From: Thermoplasmata archaeon
GTDB taxonomy: Archaea; Thermoplasmatota; Thermoplasmata; GCA-020350865
DNA: 5,821 nt
Assembly (NCBI GenBank): GCA_020350865.1
Contig: CP070726.1
Location: 1,086,933 to 1,092,753, forward strand
Reading direction: 5' to 3'
A program made the position numbers and the translations under genes. The notes beneath the pieces were generated by a model, which was not told where the DNA came from, searched no databases, and was given only the letters and a program-made list of their open reading frames with translations. Of this stretch, positions 4,815-5,821 are shown piece by piece (the first letter of the stretch is position 1; each line of letters begins with the position of its first letter).

Positions 4815-5821
4815 TCCTCCCCTCTCAGATACTTCCTGGGCAGCTTGATTGCGCACAGATCGCCGCACATTGAGCACACGTCCTCGTGGGCGGGTCTGCG
4901 CTCATCCCTGTACCTTCTGGCCTTCTCGGGGTCTATGACCAGGGAAAACATCTTGTCCCAGTCCAGGTCCCTCCTGGCCTGAGCCATCTCCAGGTCCCTT
5001 TCCATTCCAATGCCCCTGGCAAGGTTCGCTGAATGGGCTGCGATGCGCGCAGCTATTACCCCTTCCTTCACATCCTCCACAGTGGGTAATGATAGATGCT
5101 CGGAGGGGGTGACATAGCACAGGAAATCGGCCCCGGCAAGGCCCGCAATGGCCCCGCCGATGGCAGATACGATATGGTCGTAACCCGGGGCGATGTCGGT
5201 GACAAGCGGCCCGAGAACGTAATAGGGCGCATTCTTGGTGGCACTCTTCATGATACTGATGTTGCTCTCTATGAGATTCAGGGGCACGTGTCCGGGTCCC
5301 TCCACGATTGTCTGCACACCGTATTCCCTTGCACGCTCCACCAGTTCGCCGATGATCAGCAGCTCTTGAATTTTCGCCCTGTCATTTGCATCGTAGATGC
5401 ACCCCGATCTGAAACCGTCCCCGAGGCTCAGCGTCAGATCGTATTTGCCGGCCAGCTCCAGTAAATAGTCATAGTTCTCATAGAGGGGGTTTTCCTTTTC
5501 ATTGTGCAGAATCCAGGCCGTGTGAAAGGATCCTCCCCTGGACACCACGTCCAGAATCCGGTGCTGCTTTTTGAGCCTGTTTACGCTCTCCATGGTAACA
5601 CCGCAGTGGGCCACAGCGAAATCGACACCCTCCTTGGCATGGTTCTCGAAGGCATTGAACATATCGTCCTCGGTCATGTCCACCACGGCACTTCTCTTGG
5701 CAGCTGCGATCCCCGCCTCGTATATGGGAACCGTGCCAAAGGGCACTTCCACCACCTCTAAGAGCCGTTTTCTTATGTCTGGGAGGTCCCCTCCGATGGA
5801 CAGGTCCATCACGGCATCCGA
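4811..5821 (-). CDS. thiC: Phosphomethylpyrimidine synthase ThiC, C-terminal part (start beyond window)
   Basis: The visible 336 residues begin mid-protein with SDAVMDLSIGGDLPDIR, a conserved ThiC motif, so the frame continues past the window and the GTG at 5812 is not the start. About 95 residues are probably missing compared with archaeal ThiC. The enzyme is a radical-SAM protein that converts aminoimidazole ribotide to hydroxymethylpyrimidine phosphate, the pyrimidine half of thiamin. Family motifs in order are VDFAVAHCGVT, SRGGSF, LSLGDGFRSG, EGPGHVPL, GPLVTDIAPGYDHI and YVTPSEHL. The two histidines of EGPGHVPL and PSEHL are 64 residues apart, the same spacing as the metal ligands reported in Caulobacter ThiC (H417 and H481). 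The cluster-binding cysteines near the C-terminus are CSMCGDLC, a CX2CX3C pattern, one residue shorter than the CX2CX4C of E. coli. The C-terminus ends soon after, as in short-form enzymes. No frameshift or missing key residue is seen. Any upstream riboswitch would be outside the window. Confidence 0.97.
   Translation of the reverse strand, partial: SDAVMDLSIGGDLPDIRKRLLEVVEVPFGTVPIYEAGIAAAKRSAVVDMTEDDMFNAFENHAKEGVDFAVAHCGVTMESVNRLKKQHRILDVVSRGGSFHTAWILHNEKENPLYENYDYLLELAGKYDLTLSLGDGFRSGCIYDANDRAKIQELLIIGELVERAREYGVQTIVEGPGHVPLNLIESNISIMKSATKNAPYYVLGPLVTDIAPGYDHIVSAIGGAIAGLAGADFLCYVTPSEHLSLPTVEDVKEGVIAARIAAHSANLARGIGMERDLEMAQARRDLDWDKMFSLVIDPEKARRYRDERRPAHEDVCSMCGDLCAIKLPRKYLRGEE

Noticed and set aside
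3837..4877. 346-codon open frame on the minus strand opposite the permease gene
   Set aside because: It lies wholly antisense to clear permease coding sequence and the start of the thiC tail, its product is His/Arg/Gly-rich with no domain pattern, and it has no SD or promoter. It is a by-product of codon bias.
5096..5761. Plus-strand frames opposite thiC (5096-5464 and 5504-5761)
   Set aside because: Both are antisense to conserved ThiC motifs and have no coherent protein features.
5810..5812. GTG at 5812 as the start of ThiC
   Set aside because: The frame is open to the window edge, and the residues before it (SDA) complete the conserved SDAVMDLS motif, so the gene begins outside the window.

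Overview
The window looks like archaeal DNA, most likely euryarchaeal and possibly a Thermoplasmata-type lineage; this assignment is an inference. The evidence is TATA-box promoters in the one divergent intergenic region, one gene without a Shine-Dalgarno (SD) site that is probably almost leaderless, strong GGAGGTGA-type SD sites on the other genes, and a thiC product with the short iron-sulfur tail I associate with archaeal and clostridial enzymes. Base composition is moderate by eye, and genes are tightly packed. No RNA gene, mobile element or CRISPR array is visible.

Layout: (1) 1-215, minus strand, the N-terminal 71 residues of an unrecognised membrane protein running off the left edge. 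(2) 216-359, a divergent promoter region with a TATA box for each direction and a perfect 8-bp inverted repeat midway between them. (3) 360-1599, plus strand, two genes 13 bp apart: a small PspC-domain membrane protein and a 288-residue membrane protein carrying an extracytoplasmic carboxypeptidase-regulatory-like (beta-sandwich) domain. Both contain the short motif HYHYY. (4) 1582-1609, a terminator-like stem and T-run, then an 86-bp leader that may encode a 17-residue peptide ending inside the next SD. (5) 1696-4772, an ABC transporter of the MacB/LolCDE/FtsX type: a 224-residue ATPase and a 796-residue permease with two tandem FtsX halves. (6) 4781-4814, a convergent hairpin. (7) 4811-5821, minus strand, the C-terminal 336 residues of ThiC, the thiamin pyrimidine synthase, whose start lies beyond the right edge.

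How the genes may work together: the ATPase and permease should form one complex that uses ATP to drive mechanical movement of extracytoplasmic domains, either exporting or extracting a substrate or transmitting a signal. The upstream PspC and beta-sandwich proteins are both small envelope proteins. Their shared motif and common orientation suggest an envelope-stress or surface-maintenance role, but the sequence does not prove a link to the transporter, and a possible terminator separates the two pairs. thiC is a metabolic neighbour on the opposite strand with no evident connection.
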